From positions 47,908-111,907 of the forward strand of contig CAJXMH010000007.1 in assembly GCA_913056345.1 (NCBI GenBank): a DNA stretch of 64,000 nt, given 5' to 3'. This document shows, one piece after another, positions 1-8,997 of the stretch. Each line of letters starts with the position of its first letter. Within the stretch, counting starts at the first letter, position 1. Under the pieces are notes generated by a model. That model ran no database searches. It was not told the DNA's origin and saw only the letters and a program-made list of their open reading frames with translations. This DNA is from an uncultured Flavobacteriales bacterium. Lineage in GTDB: Bacteria; Bacteroidota; Bacteroidia; Flavobacteriales_E; Vicingaceae. The position numbers were made by a program, and so were the translations under genes.

Positions 1-1217
1 TGACTTTGAAAAAGCACCTCGACACTGCAAGAATAGTGAGCGAAAAGGCAATAACAGGTTATCAGCAAGCATTTAGAAACATCGGGATGAGCTTGCACCA
101 TAACATGACTTTTGAAGAATGGCAGGAGGTTTACAATAAATTGATCTATTGGGAGCTTGAGCTCGAGAAGTCAGATAATGACGGAATGGCTGAGATATTA
201 AACACCCAAAAAGCTGAAGCAAACCAATTGTTTGCTCGTTTTATAGAGGAGAATTATCAAGATTGGTTGCAGAAGCCCGAAGATGCTCCTTTGATGAGCC
301 ATACCGTATTTAAGGAAAAAATATTCCCTCAAATAAAACCTGAAGAAACGGTTTTTATGATCGTTCTCGATAATTTAAGACTTGACCAATGGCGTGTGAT
401 CAAGCCTTACATTGAAGAGCTTTTTTGGTTGGAAGAAGAGGATAACTATCTCAGTATTTTACCTACCACTACGCAGTACGCAAGAAATTCACTTTTTGCA
501 GGCTTACTGCCGGCGGAAATTGAAAAACTATATCCTAACTTATGGTTGAATGATGAGGATGAAGGGGGTAAAAACCTCCACGAGAAGGAACTGATAGCCC
601 ATCAATTAAAACGTTTGGGTAAAGAAACAAATTTCAATTACCGTAAGGTTCTTAATCCAAAGTTTGGACGTAAGGTAGTGGGTGAAATTCCAAATCAAAT
701 GAATAATGCTTTCAATGTTATCGTATATAATTTCATTGATATGCTTTCGCACGCTAGGACTGATACGGATGTGATCAAAGAGCTGGCAGAAGATGAATCT
801 GCCTACAGGTCATTAACCCTATCTTGGTTTGATAATTCCACCTTAAAAGATGCCTTGAAGGAAATCGCGCATAGAGGTGGCAAGGTGGTCATAACCACCG
901 ATCATGGCTCAATAAAGGTAAAAGAGGCTTCTAAAATCATTGGCGATAAGACTGTAAATACCAATCTTCGCTACAAGCAAGGTAAAAATTTAACCTATGA
1001 GGAAGATGAAGTTTTTGCAGTAAGTAAGCCAAAAGATGCCTTTTTGCCTCAAGTGAATGTAAGCCAATCTTTTGTGTTTGCTAAGAACGATTATTTCTTT
1101 GCCTATCCAAATAATTTTAATCATTACGCCCAATACTATAAAAATACCTTCCAACATGGAGGTATTTCACTTGAGGAAATGGTTGTGCCTTTGGTTACTT
1201 TAAGTCCTAAGAAGTAA
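1..1217 (+). CDS. porX: T9SS response regulator PorX, C-terminal PglZ-type part (5' end outside window)
   Basis: The reading frame is open to the left edge, so the N-terminal receiver domain (about 120 residues in the family) lies outside the window. What is visible is the helical linker and the PglZ/alkaline-phosphatase-superfamily domain. Counting from the TTG codon at base 6, the metal and catalytic motifs are VLDNLRLDQW (Asp122), LPTTTQ (Thr154-156, nucleophile region) and TTDHGS (Asp299, His300). In Bacteroidota PorX is the PorY-linked response regulator that controls T9SS genes, and its PglZ domain cleaves oligonucleotides. The stop codon abuts the ATG of tsaE, so the genes are probably cotranscribed. 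The T9SS cargo genes further down the window fit this assignment. Confidence 0.9.
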   Translation, partial: TLKKHLDTARIVSEKAITGYQQAFRNIGMSLHHNMTFEEWQEVYNKLIYWELELEKSDNDGMAEILNTQKAEANQLFARFIEENYQDWLQKPEDAPLMSHTVFKEKIFPQIKPEETVFMIVLDNLRLDQWRVIKPYIEELFWLEEEDNYLSILPTTTQYARNSLFAGLLPAEIEKLYPNLWLNDEDEGGKNLHEKELIAHQLKRLGKETNFNYRKVLNPKFGRKVVGEIPNQMNNAFNVIVYNFIDMLSHARTDTDVIKELAEDESAYRSLTLSWFDNSTLKDALKEIAHRGGKVVITTDHGSIKVKEASKIIGDKTVNTNLRYKQGKNLTYEEDEVFAVSKPKDAFLPQVNVSQSFVFAKNDYFFAYPNNFNHYAQYYKNTFQHGGISLEEMVVPLVTLSPKK

Positions 1218-1655
1218 ATGCAAGTCCTTTCAAATTCGTCTATTAGCTTAGAGGAAAGCTCGAAATTTATTGAACAAGAACTCCTTGGTTGTTTCGATCA
1301 CTCGAACTTCATTGTTTTTAGAGGCCAAATGGGAGCAGGAAAGACCACACTGATCAAAAAAATCTGTAATTTTCTAGGAGTAGAGGAATCAGTTAGTTCG
1401 CCTACCTTTTCTTTGGTCAATCAATATTCTACTGCTAAAGGGCAGCTAGTTTATCATTTTGATTTTTACCGAATAGAGGAAGTAGAAGAGGCTTTTGACT
1501 TTGGTGTGGAAGAATATTTTGATAGCGAAGCAATTTGTTTGGTGGAATGGGCCGAAAATGTTGAGGAACTTTTACCAAATAAACGAGTAGAAGTTCAAAT
1601 TGAATTAACTTTAGAGGAAGAAAAAAGAGAATACACCATAAGTTTACATTCCTAA
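1218..1655 (+). CDS. tsaE: tRNA threonylcarbamoyladenosine biosynthesis ATPase TsaE
   Basis: At 145 residues this has normal TsaE length. A Walker A motif GQMGAGKT is at residues 36-43, followed by the family block VSSPTFSLVNQY and the HFDFYR segment; WAEN lies near the C-terminal third. TsaE is the ATPase that works with TsaB and TsaD to make the t6A modification at A37 of ANN-decoding tRNAs in the cytoplasm. The ATG starts directly after the porX stop, and its own stop overlaps the next ATG by one base, so translation is probably coupled. The order porX-tsaE-ald is, from memory, common in Flavobacteriia. Confidence 0.95.
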   Translation: MQVLSNSSISLEESSKFIEQELLGCFDHSNFIVFRGQMGAGKTTLIKKICNFLGVEESVSSPTFSLVNQYSTAKGQLVYHFDFYRIEEVEEAFDFGVEEYFDSEAICLVEWAENVEELLPNKRVEVQIELTLEEEKREYTISLHS

Positions 1656-2872
1656 TGGCTGAAGATATTGTAAAATCACTTGCTCGATCTGCAACAAAAC
1701 TGTTGCCACAAGAAGAACGAGCGGAAACTAAGAAAAAGCAGAGTCAATTATTTATTGGTGTTCCTAAGGAGTCTTCACTTCAAGAAAAACGTGTTCCTTT
1801 AGTTCCTCAGGATGTAGAACTATTGGTTAACAATGGGCATCAGGTTTTGATTGAAAGCAAGGCAGGTGCAAAAGCAAACTTTAGCGACCACGATTACAGT
1901 GAAGCAGGAGCTGACATTGTTTTATCTAGAAACGAAGTGTTTAAAGCCGATACCATTTTGAAGGTTGAGCCGCTTTCTCATGAAGAAATAGATCTAATGC
2001 AAAGAGGGCAGACCTTAATTTCCGCTTTACAGCTTCCTGCTCAGCCAAAAAACTTTTTACAGAAACAAATCGATAAGAAAATTACTGCAATTGCGTATGA
2101 ATTCATTTCTGATAATACAGGCCGCTTTCCTGTAATCAGAGCCATGAGTGAAATTGCTGGAAACACCGCCGTTTTAATAGCAGCGGAATATTTGAGCAAT
2201 GTAAACGGTGGAAGTGGTCATATGCTCGGCGGTATATCAGGTGTAAAGCCAACCGAGGTGGTGATTTTTGGAGCAGGGGCAGTTGCAGAAAATGCAGCCC
2301 GTGCAGCACTCGGTCTTGGAGCATCTGTCAAAGTTTTTAGTAATAATACTTCAAAGTTGAGAAGACTGCAAGAGGGCGTTGGATGTAGGATCTTTACTTC
2401 CACTTTGCAACCAAAAGTGATTGAATCTGCCTTAAAAACTGCTGATGTTGCCATTGGAGCTATTCGATCAGAATCAGGAAGGACGCCTTTGGTGGTCAGT
2501 GAAGAAATGGTTTCTAAGATGCCTCAGGGTTCTGTAATTGTAGATGTGAGCATTGATCAGGGAGGTTGTTTTGAAACTTCTAGGGTAACTACTCATGCTT
2601 CACCCACTTTTAGTTTGCATGGTGTTACACATTACTGTGTGCCAAACATTGCGTCTCGGGTGGCTAGAACCGCTTCCTACGCGCTTAGTAATTTGTTCGC
2701 ACCGGTAATTCTCGATTTAGGTGAAGGGGGAGGGATTGATCGCTGCATTAAACAAACTTTCTCAATCCGTTCAGGAATATATCTTTATAGGGGAATGCTA
2801 ACCAACCGGTATTTAGCGGAAAATTTTAAATTGCCATATAAAGACTTAGACCTACTTTTGGCAGCTATATAA
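1655..2872 (+). CDS. ald: Alanine dehydrogenase (AlaDH/PNT family)
   Basis: This 405-residue protein carries the family start IGVPKESSLQEKRVPLVPQDV at about residue 34, after a charged 33-residue extension that I recall as usual for Bacteroidota members. The NAD-binding Rossmann motif is VVIFGAGAVAENAARAALGLGA, and the late block has VDVSIDQGGCFETS and the conserved HYCVPN. The predicted reaction is NAD-dependent deamination of L-alanine to pyruvate and ammonium. The AlaDH/PNT family also includes transhydrogenase alpha subunits, but no membrane domain or beta-subunit partner gene is present, so alanine dehydrogenase is preferred. It overlaps tsaE by one base. Confidence 0.88.
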   Translation: MAEDIVKSLARSATKLLPQEERAETKKKQSQLFIGVPKESSLQEKRVPLVPQDVELLVNNGHQVLIESKAGAKANFSDHDYSEAGADIVLSRNEVFKADTILKVEPLSHEEIDLMQRGQTLISALQLPAQPKNFLQKQIDKKITAIAYEFISDNTGRFPVIRAMSEIAGNTAVLIAAEYLSNVNGGSGHMLGGISGVKPTEVVIFGAGAVAENAARAALGLGASVKVFSNNTSKLRRLQEGVGCRIFTSTLQPKVIESALKTADVAIGAIRSESGRTPLVVSEEMVSKMPQGSVIVDVSIDQGGCFETSRVTTHASPTFSLHGVTHYCVPNIASRVARTASYALSNLFAPVILDLGEGGGIDRCIKQTFSIRSGIYLYRGMLTNRYLAENFKLPYKDLDLLLAAI

Positions 2873-2882
2873 AGCATATTTT

Positions 2883-3278
2883 ATGAGTTTTTGGAGAAGG
2901 TTTAGGTTGTATTTATTAGGGGTTGGATTAGGTCTTATACTCGTTATGATATTTTTTGGCTCAAGAGATTGGACGTCTTGGACGCCAGAATCTAGAGTTT
3001 TAACTGCGATTGACAGTTCCTCTGTGAGTATTTCAGATCGTGCCAACTGCCAACTGAAATGTTTGAATCTAGATCAAGCTAAGTTGCTAGAGATTCAAGC
3101 CCAAGCTAAGGTAGATTTTAGTGAAAGTAATGCAAAAGCAAAGCCTTGTCCTGTTTACCGTCTTGATTCACGATTTGAGGAACGTGACTATCAATTAATT
3201 TGGGAGGTATGTGAAAGTGCTGAGGAAGTGCGATTGCTAAATTTAATTAAGGTAGGTCACACTTGCGCTTGCGGTTAA
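2883..3278 (+). CDS. Small membrane-anchored protein with six cysteines, function unknown
   Basis: The protein has 131 residues. After a basic start (MSFWRRFRLY) there is one membrane segment at about residues 9-26, then a soluble part carrying W-T-P-x-S-R and six Cys: CQLKC, PCP, EVC and a C-terminal CAC three residues before the end. It follows ald by 10 bases and is probably the last gene of the porX-tsaE-ald run. The topology (N-in, Cys-rich domain outside) and the Cys spacing suggest disulfides or metal binding, which is inference. I recall similar short proteins next to ald in other Flavobacteriales but know no function. It ends base to base against the converging gene on the other strand. 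Confidence 0.7.
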   Translation: MSFWRRFRLYLLGVGLGLILVMIFFGSRDWTSWTPESRVLTAIDSSSVSISDRANCQLKCLNLDQAKLLEIQAQAKVDFSESNAKAKPCPVYRLDSRFEERDYQLIWEVCESAEEVRLLNLIKVGHTCACG

Positions 3279-3848
3279 CTAACAACCTAAACGTAGATCA
3301 ACCATGTTGTTTACTTTTTGAAAAAAGTTTTGAGGGCTGTAAGTGCGCCAACTCACATCGTTTAGGCTTCCGCCTGAAACCATATAGTAATCAATATTGG
3401 CAGCTTGGAAGTCGTCCATAACATGCTCTCTAAAATTGATAAAAGCAATCCAACCGTCTTCCACATCTTCAAACCACTCTTCATAGTAAGAGTCGTCTGA
3501 GTAATGAAAGTTTAAAACGTTTTCTCCTATCATAATAAACTTATCAATGCCTTCTCTAATCAGTTCATCAATGATGTTGCGTTTTAAGAACATAATGTCA
3601 TTGTGAAGAAGATCATTCCATTCACCAATCAATTCAATAACGGTGTAGCCATCATCGTAATCTACCATCAGGATCTTAATGAAAAGCGTTGGTGATTCAA
3701 TTTCGTCCCACTGCGGATGAATCAGGTGGTCGTAAATTGCATGCGTAAACTCAAATTCACTATAAATTCTACCATAAAAAGGAGAACGCTGATCTTCTGA
3801 AGCAATGTAGTAATCCCTCCAATTATAATGTGGCTCAATAGCGTGCAT
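3279..3848 (-). CDS. Conserved hypothetical acidic protein
   Basis: This is a 189-residue soluble protein with no signal peptide or membrane segment. It is rich in Asp, Glu, Tyr and Trp; visible blocks are HYNWRDYYIASEDQRSPFYGR near the start and WRTYSPQNFFQKVNNMVDLRLGC at the end. I do not recognise a characterised family; it resembles short uncharacterised proteins of Bacteroidota. It lies 32 bases downstream of murQ on the same strand, so it may be the last gene of the marC-aminopeptidase-murQ run. Its stop directly abuts that of the converging small membrane protein, leaving no room for a terminator outside coding sequence. Confidence 0.7.
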   Translation of the reverse strand: MHAIEPHYNWRDYYIASEDQRSPFYGRIYSEFEFTHAIYDHLIHPQWDEIESPTLFIKILMVDYDDGYTVIELIGEWNDLLHNDIMFLKRNIIDELIREGIDKFIMIGENVLNFHYSDDSYYEEWFEDVEDGWIAFINFREHVMDDFQAANIDYYMVSGGSLNDVSWRTYSPQNFFQKVNNMVDLRLGC

Positions 3849-3880
3849 ATGCTAAATGACGATTGAAAAAAGGGATTGTT

Positions 3881-4678
3881 TTAAAAATTTGAAATAGCAT
3901 TTCTCACACTGCCGTACTTTTCTAAGAGTTCCTTAGCTTCATCATAAGTTACGGCCAATTCTTGCATGAGCATTTGGATACCTCTTTTAATCAATTTGTT
4001 GTTGCTCAACTGCATGTCTACCATTTTGTTTCCCTTAACTCTTCCAAGTCGCACCATCGTGGCAGTTGAGATCATATTGAGCACAAGCTTTTGGGCGGTT
4101 CCTGCTTTCATGCGAGTACTTCCCGTCACAAATTCAGGGCCTACGATCACTTCTATTGGATCATCTACAGCATGAGCTAAAGGAGAGTCATTGTTGCAGC
4201 AAATACAAGCGGTTGCAATACCATTAGCACTGCATTTTTCCATAGCTCCAACTACATAAGGAGTTGTTCCTGAGGCAGCAATGCCAATTACGAAGTCTTG
4301 TTCACTTATGTGATAGTTCTGCAAGTCCTTCCAACCCAGTTCAGGGTCATCTTCAGCAAATTCCTTGGCTTTTCTAATGGCCGAATCACCTCCTGCAATT
4401 AAGCCGATCACGAGATCAGGGCTTACTCCAAAAGTTGGAGGGCATTCAGAGGCATCAACAATCCCCAATCGACCTGAAGTACCGGCGCCTAGGTAAAATA
4501 GGCGACCACCTTCATGCAATCGGTTTACAATTTTAGGCACAACTTCAGCGATTTGTGGAATTACTTTTTCTATAGCATAGGGAACTATTTTGTCTTCTTT
4601 ATTGATATTTGAGAGTAGTTGTGCTACACTCATTTTTTCTAGCTCTTGGTATTTCGATTCTGATTCTGTTGTGCTCAT
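3881..4678 (-). CDS. murQ: N-acetylmuramic acid 6-phosphate etherase MurQ
   Basis: At 265 residues this is slightly short for the family. The SIS-type sugar isomerase fold is marked by LGAGTSGRLGIVDASECPPTFG (sugar-phosphate site and catalytic Glu region), IGIAASGTTPYV and the MurQ signature VTGSTRMKAGTAQKLVLNM. The enzyme cleaves the lactyl ether of MurNAc-6-phosphate to GlcNAc-6-phosphate and D-lactate in peptidoglycan recycling. It lies 19 bases after a putative aminopeptidase gene on the same strand. No MurNAc kinase (AnmK, MurK) or PTS transporter gene is in the window, so the source of its substrate is unknown here. Confidence 0.95.
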   Translation of the reverse strand: MSTTESESKYQELEKMSVAQLLSNINKEDKIVPYAIEKVIPQIAEVVPKIVNRLHEGGRLFYLGAGTSGRLGIVDASECPPTFGVSPDLVIGLIAGGDSAIRKAKEFAEDDPELGWKDLQNYHISEQDFVIGIAASGTTPYVVGAMEKCSANGIATACICCNNDSPLAHAVDDPIEVIVGPEFVTGSTRMKAGTAQKLVLNMISTATMVRLGRVKGNKMVDMQLSNNKLIKRGIQMLMQELAVTYDEAKELLEKYGSVRNAISNF

Positions 4679-4697
4679 TAATTAAATGGAGTTTTCC

Positions 4698-5717
4698 TTA
4701 AAGTTGCTTGAGGCTCTCAATGAAAGCCTTTAAATTACCATTATAATTTGATTCTAATACTGAACTTAAGCTATCTTGACTTTCATGGTAAGTTGAAATA
4801 CCTGAAAAGAAAGCATTGTTTGGGTTGAAACCTTGGAGTTTGCTTTCTTGACCTGCTTTTTGAGAATAATATTTTGACCTGAGGAGGTTCTGTTTATATT
4901 CCTCTAATAACATGTATTTTAGGTGGCGTTTCTCTTCTAGTGTAGCGTTCTCTGGGAAATTACTATAAAGCGAATCTAGGCTGTTTTTGGCTTGAGAGCT
5001 AAGAGATTTGAACCATTTCTTTCGATCGAGTGAGGCTAAGTATGAAGCTAACACCTTGCTATCCTTTCCAAAACGATCTTTCAAAAATCTTTTTGCTCCT
5101 TCTCTTCCAATAAAAGTTGCTAGGTTTTCATTCAATTTGTTTTCATTTTTTAGAAAAATGGTAGCATGTGTGAGTTCATGAATAATTAGTTCGCTTAGCC
5201 TTCCCTCGCTCTTATTAAGCATAGAAGATAAGATCGGGTCTTTGAACCATCCTAAAGTTGACCATGCACTTACTTCGTCAATTTCAGTGTCAAAACCTTG
5301 CTGTTTGAGCTTTTCGGCTTCCTCTTTTGCTAAATCATAATTGAAGAAGCCTTTGTAAGCAAAATTTCCCGCTAGGGGGAAAGACCATTGATAGGCTTTG
5401 ATTTTAAATTCAGGACTAGCGGTAACCACCCAAAGGATCGGTTCTCCTTTCTGATCATAGTAAGTGGTGTAGTTTTTTGATTCCGATAAGCCTAATGTAG
5501 TTTGGGCATATTCTCGCACAGATGATATGAAACGAAACTTCTCTTTTACGGAGTCAGCTATGCTGGATTTTTCCATTAACTCTTGGACCGGAACAGCATT
5601 CCATAACACTTCAGCCTGACCTTTAGCTTGCTTTAGCCCATAGCTAAGACTTTTAAAGTGGTAAGCAAGGTAGATAAGCAATAGAAGGAGTAATGAGGCA
5701 AAAAGGCGCTTGATCAC
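4698..5717 (-). CDS. Putative zinc aminopeptidase (DUF2265/Aminopep family)
   Basis: The 339-residue protein has an N-terminal hydrophobic segment (about residues 6-22) that probably anchors it or acts as a signal. The zinc-binding helix IIHELTHATIF and the downstream ENLATFIGREGA supply the HExxH-like site and third ligand typical of the Pfam putative aminopeptidase family (PF10023), known mainly from Proteobacteria. The active domain should face the periplasm. The start is a GTG whose GTGA overlaps the marC stop by four bases, so translation is likely coupled. Its position just before murQ suggests a role in cell-wall peptide turnover, which is inference from context. Confidence 0.75.
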   Translation of the reverse strand: MIKRLFASLLLLLLIYLAYHFKSLSYGLKQAKGQAEVLWNAVPVQELMEKSSIADSVKEKFRFISSVREYAQTTLGLSESKNYTTYYDQKGEPILWVVTASPEFKIKAYQWSFPLAGNFAYKGFFNYDLAKEEAEKLKQQGFDTEIDEVSAWSTLGWFKDPILSSMLNKSEGRLSELIIHELTHATIFLKNENKLNENLATFIGREGAKRFLKDRFGKDSKVLASYLASLDRKKWFKSLSSQAKNSLDSLYSNFPENATLEEKRHLKYMLLEEYKQNLLRSKYYSQKAGQESKLQGFNPNNAFFSGISTYHESQDSLSSVLESNYNGNLKAFIESLKQL

Positions 5718-6361
5718 TGTTGAGCGCTTTTAAGAATGTCGATGAGAATAGGTTTCATTCCACTAAAGAAAAACTCTACTGCAATTACCATCACGATAAG
5801 CCCCATAAGACGCATCATGATCTTATTGCCTGTTTCACCAAGCCATTTAATAATGGTAGAAGAACTCCAGAGAATTAGAAAGGTGATTAAGCAAACTGCT
5901 AATATTACGGCGATTAAAATTCCTTTCATTTGTAGGTCTTTGGCATCGTCCATTAATACAATTGCATTGGTAATAGCTCCAGGTCCACAAATCATTGGTA
6001 TCGCTAAGGGAGTTACTGAAATATCAGTAACGTAAGTTTTTCGTGTGGACTCCTTGCTCATTTTTACTTTCACTAATCTTGCTTGAAGCATGTCATATCC
6101 CATCATGAAGAAAATGACGCCACCGACGACTCTAAAGCTATCGACTGAAATGCCAAAGAATTTAAATAAAAGTTGTCCTGAAAAAGCAAAGGCAATAAGT
6201 GATAGAGCTGCTACGATGGTCGCTTTTTGAGCAGTGTTCCTCCGTTCTTCAGTACTCAAACTTCCTGTCATGGTCATAAAGACGGGCATCACACCAAGTG
6301 GATTCATCAGTGTGATGAAAGAGGTGAAGCATAAAAGAGCAAAACTTAAATAGAGTTCCAT
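5714..6361 (-). CDS. MarC family integral membrane protein
   Basis: This 215-residue protein has about six membrane segments and the conserved MarC blocks TLMNPLGVMPVFMTMT near the start and PLAIPMICGPGAITNAIV in the middle. The family is related to multidrug-resistance-region proteins of E. coli (MarC, YchE, YhgN), whose substrate is not established; resistance itself is no longer attributed to MarC. It is the first gene of a minus-strand run with the aminopeptidase and murQ. The upstream spacer holds CAACTTTG, one mismatch from TAnnTTTG, as a possible promoter. Confidence 0.9.
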   Translation of the reverse strand: MELYLSFALLCFTSFITLMNPLGVMPVFMTMTGSLSTEERRNTAQKATIVAALSLIAFAFSGQLLFKFFGISVDSFRVVGGVIFFMMGYDMLQARLVKVKMSKESTRKTYVTDISVTPLAIPMICGPGAITNAIVLMDDAKDLQMKGILIAVILAVCLITFLILWSSSTIIKWLGETGNKIMMRLMGLIVMVIAVEFFFSGMKPILIDILKSAQQ

Positions 6362-6457
6362 TACTTTTTAGTGCAAAGTTGGAAATTAATCTAGGAATCA
6401 TCGGGTATTTCTTGAATAAAACTCAGTTTATTAATACATTCATTCTTTTTAATAGAT

Positions 6458-7162
6458 ATGGAGATGAAAGATAAAAATGTACTGATAACAGGTGGAAGTT
6501 CAGGCTTAGGGAAAGCAATGGCTAAAATGCTCATTGGAAAGGGAGCTAATGTAGCGATAACAGGCAGAGATAAAGCCAAACTTGAGCAGATTGCAAAAGA
6601 GATCGGGGCAATATCCATTCATGCTGATGTTTCAATAGAACAAGATGTATTGCGTACCTACTCTTATTTTCTTCAGAAGTTTGAACGTTTAGATGTACTA
6701 ATCAACAATGCAGGAATTGGTGCCCAGCGCTATGCGATAGATGAGTTGGATATTGAAGCTATGAAAAAGGTCTACGAAGTAAATGTTTTTGGTGCCGCTA
6801 TGATGGCCAAGGAAGCGGCTAAGTTATTTAAAAAGCAAAAGCATGGTGACATTGTGAATATTGCCTCAACCGCCTCTTTAAAGGGATATGCTGGTGGAAC
6901 CATTTACAGCTCTTCAAAATTTGCACTAAGAGGATTAAGTCAAGATTGGCAAGCAGATCTGAGACCTTATAATGTTAGGGTGATCAATGTAAATCCAAGC
7001 TATGTTCCAACAGCGTTCAACAATCCATCAAGAGAAGAAAGGGAAGAGGAGGCCAATAAACTCACTTCAGATGAGATTGCTCATGCGGTTGTGGCTGCTT
7101 TAGAAATGGACTCAAGGGGGTACATTCCAGAACTTACCGTTCATGCTACTAATCCATTTTAG
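6458..7162 (+). CDS. Short-chain dehydrogenase/reductase (SDR)
   Basis: This is a classical SDR of 234 residues. The cofactor motif TGGSSGLG is at 11-18, the NNAG motif follows LDVLI, and the catalytic Ser is in NIASTAS with Tyr-x-x-x-Lys in YSSSKFALRG. The substrate cannot be read from sequence; the general resemblance is to 3-oxoacyl-ACP reductase-like enzymes. A second ATG two codons downstream (6464) is an equally good start. The gene stands alone on the plus strand between two minus-strand runs, and its stop is three bases from that of the converging deacetylase gene. Confidence 0.88.
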   Translation: MEMKDKNVLITGGSSGLGKAMAKMLIGKGANVAITGRDKAKLEQIAKEIGAISIHADVSIEQDVLRTYSYFLQKFERLDVLINNAGIGAQRYAIDELDIEAMKKVYEVNVFGAAMMAKEAAKLFKKQKHGDIVNIASTASLKGYAGGTIYSSSKFALRGLSQDWQADLRPYNVRVINVNPSYVPTAFNNPSREEREEEANKLTSDEIAHAVVAALEMDSRGYIPELTVHATNPF

Positions 7163-7165
7163 ATT

Positions 7166-8068
7166 TTAATCGAATATTTCTCTAGCCACTCTGTAAGTAT
7201 TTGCATGCGCCTCTACAATATTTTTTATTTTAGGCGAATAACCTCCACCCATGCAGGCCATGAGTGGTATGTTTTGTTTTTTGGCAGTTTCCAATACAAA
7301 GCGGTCTCTTCTTTTACAGTCTTTCAAACTTACTCCTAACCGACCAAGTTTATCGCCTTCTAAAATGTCAACGCCTGATTGATAGAATATAAAATCAGGT
7401 TTTACCTTGGCAATCAAATTCGGCAGGTAGTGGTGTAGCAATTCAAGATATTTGTTACCGTTAATTCCATCTTCAAGTCCAACATCTAGATCGGATTTCT
7501 CCTTTTTTAAGGGGTAATTATGTGCCCCATGCATACTGAAGGTAAAGACACTCTCATCTTGCTCAAAGATCTTTGCTGTGCCATTGCCTTGGTGCACATC
7601 TAGGTCAACTACTAAAATTTGTTTTGCAAGTTTTTTACGCAATAAGTAAGAAGCGGAGATTGCAATGTCGTTTAACAAACAAAAGCCCTCTGCTCGATCT
7701 GCATAGGCGTGGTGGGTGCCTCCGGCAATGTTGAAGGCAATGCCATTTTCTAAGGCAAATAAAGAAGCTTGCAAGCTTCCTCCAGTAATAACTAATTCTC
7801 TTTCGATCAGTTGCTTTGAGTGTGGAAACCCAGACCGAAGTTGTTCTCTTCTTTCAAGTTTTAAAGTTGAAAGTCTTTCCCAATAGTTGGGGTCATGCAC
7901 TGTGAGCAGCTGATCAACTTCTAAAGGTTCAGGAGCAAAAAAATTTTCTTTGTTGAAGCTGCCCTCATACTTTAATTGCTGAGGCAGAAGTTCATACTTT
8001 TCCATCGGAAAACGGTGCTTTTCCGGCAACGGGTGAACATAAATGGGGTCCCAAGCAATTTTGATCAA
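7166..8068 (-). CDS. Histone deacetylase superfamily protein (AcuC/acetylpolyamine amidohydrolase-like)
   Basis: This 300-residue arginase/deacetylase-fold protein has the zinc and charge-relay blocks GGTHHAYADRAEGFCLLND, VDLDVHQGNGTAKIF and YQSGVDILEGDKLGRL, and the catalytic-Tyr loop GGGYSP. Bacterial members deacetylate acetyl-lysine, acetylpolyamines or other small amides, and the substrate here is unknown. The start is a TTG: an in-frame TAA lies four codons upstream and the family N-terminus (KIAWDPIYVHPLP) begins right at the TTG, so no ATG alternative keeps the domain. It is probably the last gene of the minus-strand run that includes the DECR-like reductase, 42 bases upstream. Confidence 0.88.
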   Translation of the reverse strand: MIKIAWDPIYVHPLPEKHRFPMEKYELLPQQLKYEGSFNKENFFAPEPLEVDQLLTVHDPNYWERLSTLKLERREQLRSGFPHSKQLIERELVITGGSLQASLFALENGIAFNIAGGTHHAYADRAEGFCLLNDIAISASYLLRKKLAKQILVVDLDVHQGNGTAKIFEQDESVFTFSMHGAHNYPLKKEKSDLDVGLEDGINGNKYLELLHHYLPNLIAKVKPDFIFYQSGVDILEGDKLGRLGVSLKDCKRRDRFVLETAKKQNIPLMACMGGGYSPKIKNIVEAHANTYRVAREIFD

Positions 8069-8110
8069 GGCTCTTTTTTATGCAAGAAACAAAGAAGGTA
8101 AGGAAAAGAT

Positions 8111-8995
8111 TTAGCCTTTGTTCCTTCCTCGTACTTGTTTCTCGATGATATCCCACATTTCTTCCGGTACCGCTTCTAGCCCTGTAAATTCACCAGCATT
8201 GTAAAGCCATTCTCCGCCGTCAATAGTAACTACTTCTCCATTTACGTAAGCAGAAAAGTCAGACATTAAATAAGCCGCTAAGTTGGCTAGTTCTTGGTGT
8301 TCACCATAGCGTTTTAGGGGAATGCGGTTTACTGGATCAATCTTTTCTTTTAAGCCTTCGGGAAATAAGCGACTGAAAGCTCCTTGAGTAGGGAAGGGGC
8401 CGGGTGCAATGGCATTGGTTCTGATCTTGTACTTGGCCCATTCAGCTGCTAGTGATCGTGTGAGAGAAAGTACTCCACCTTTTGCTACCGCAGAAGGCAC
8501 CACATAGCCTGAACCTGTCCAGCTGTAAGTTGTCACAATATTGAGCATGGTAGCTGGCAGCTTCTGTTCAATCCAATATTTACCTAAGATCAGCGAGCAA
8601 TTGTAACTGCCCTTTAAGACAATGTCTACAATCACGTCAAATGCCTTAGGTGAAAGCCTTTCCGTAGGACTTATAAAATTACCTGCTGCATTGTTGACGA
8701 GGCCGTTCACCTCTCCAAATTCTTTAACCCCTGCCTCTAAAACAGCTTCAACTTCTTGCGGCTTTCGAACATCACATGCAATACCAATTATTTTACCTGC
8801 ATCTGGATTAGCTTCAGTCAACTCCTTCACAGTAGCATCTAATACTTCTTGTTTTCTGCTAGCAATAATTACATTGGCCTGAAGTTTCAAAAAGTATTCA
8901 CTCATGGATTTACCAAGACCTGTGCCTCCTCCAGTAACTAAAATGGTTTTTCCTTTAAGCTCCTCAGCCTTGAACATGGGTTCTTTATATTTCAT
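8111..8995 (-). CDS. SDR family reductase, 2,4-dienoyl-CoA reductase-like
   Basis: I place the start at the ATG at 8995 (294 residues, MKYKEPMFKAEELKGKT). A longer frame exists but would overlap the upstream gene and adds no domain. The cofactor motif VTGGGTGLGKS opens the fold, NNAAGNF follows, and the block TTYSWTGSGYVVPSAVAKGGV with NAIAPGPFPTQGAFSRL is characteristic of the DECR/PECR (peroxisomal-type 2,4-dienoyl-CoA reductase) branch. The likely role is NADPH-dependent reduction of dienoyl-CoA in unsaturated fatty-acid beta-oxidation. It starts two bases after the stop of the holin-superfamily gene, so coupling is likely. Confidence 0.85.
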   Translation of the reverse strand: MKYKEPMFKAEELKGKTILVTGGGTGLGKSMSEYFLKLQANVIIASRKQEVLDATVKELTEANPDAGKIIGIACDVRKPQEVEAVLEAGVKEFGEVNGLVNNAAGNFISPTERLSPKAFDVIVDIVLKGSYNCSLILGKYWIEQKLPATMLNIVTTYSWTGSGYVVPSAVAKGGVLSLTRSLAAEWAKYKIRTNAIAPGPFPTQGAFSRLFPEGLKEKIDPVNRIPLKRYGEHQELANLAAYLMSDFSAYVNGEVVTIDGGEWLYNAGEFTGLEAVPEEMWDIIEKQVRGRNKG

Positions 8996-8997
8996 AT

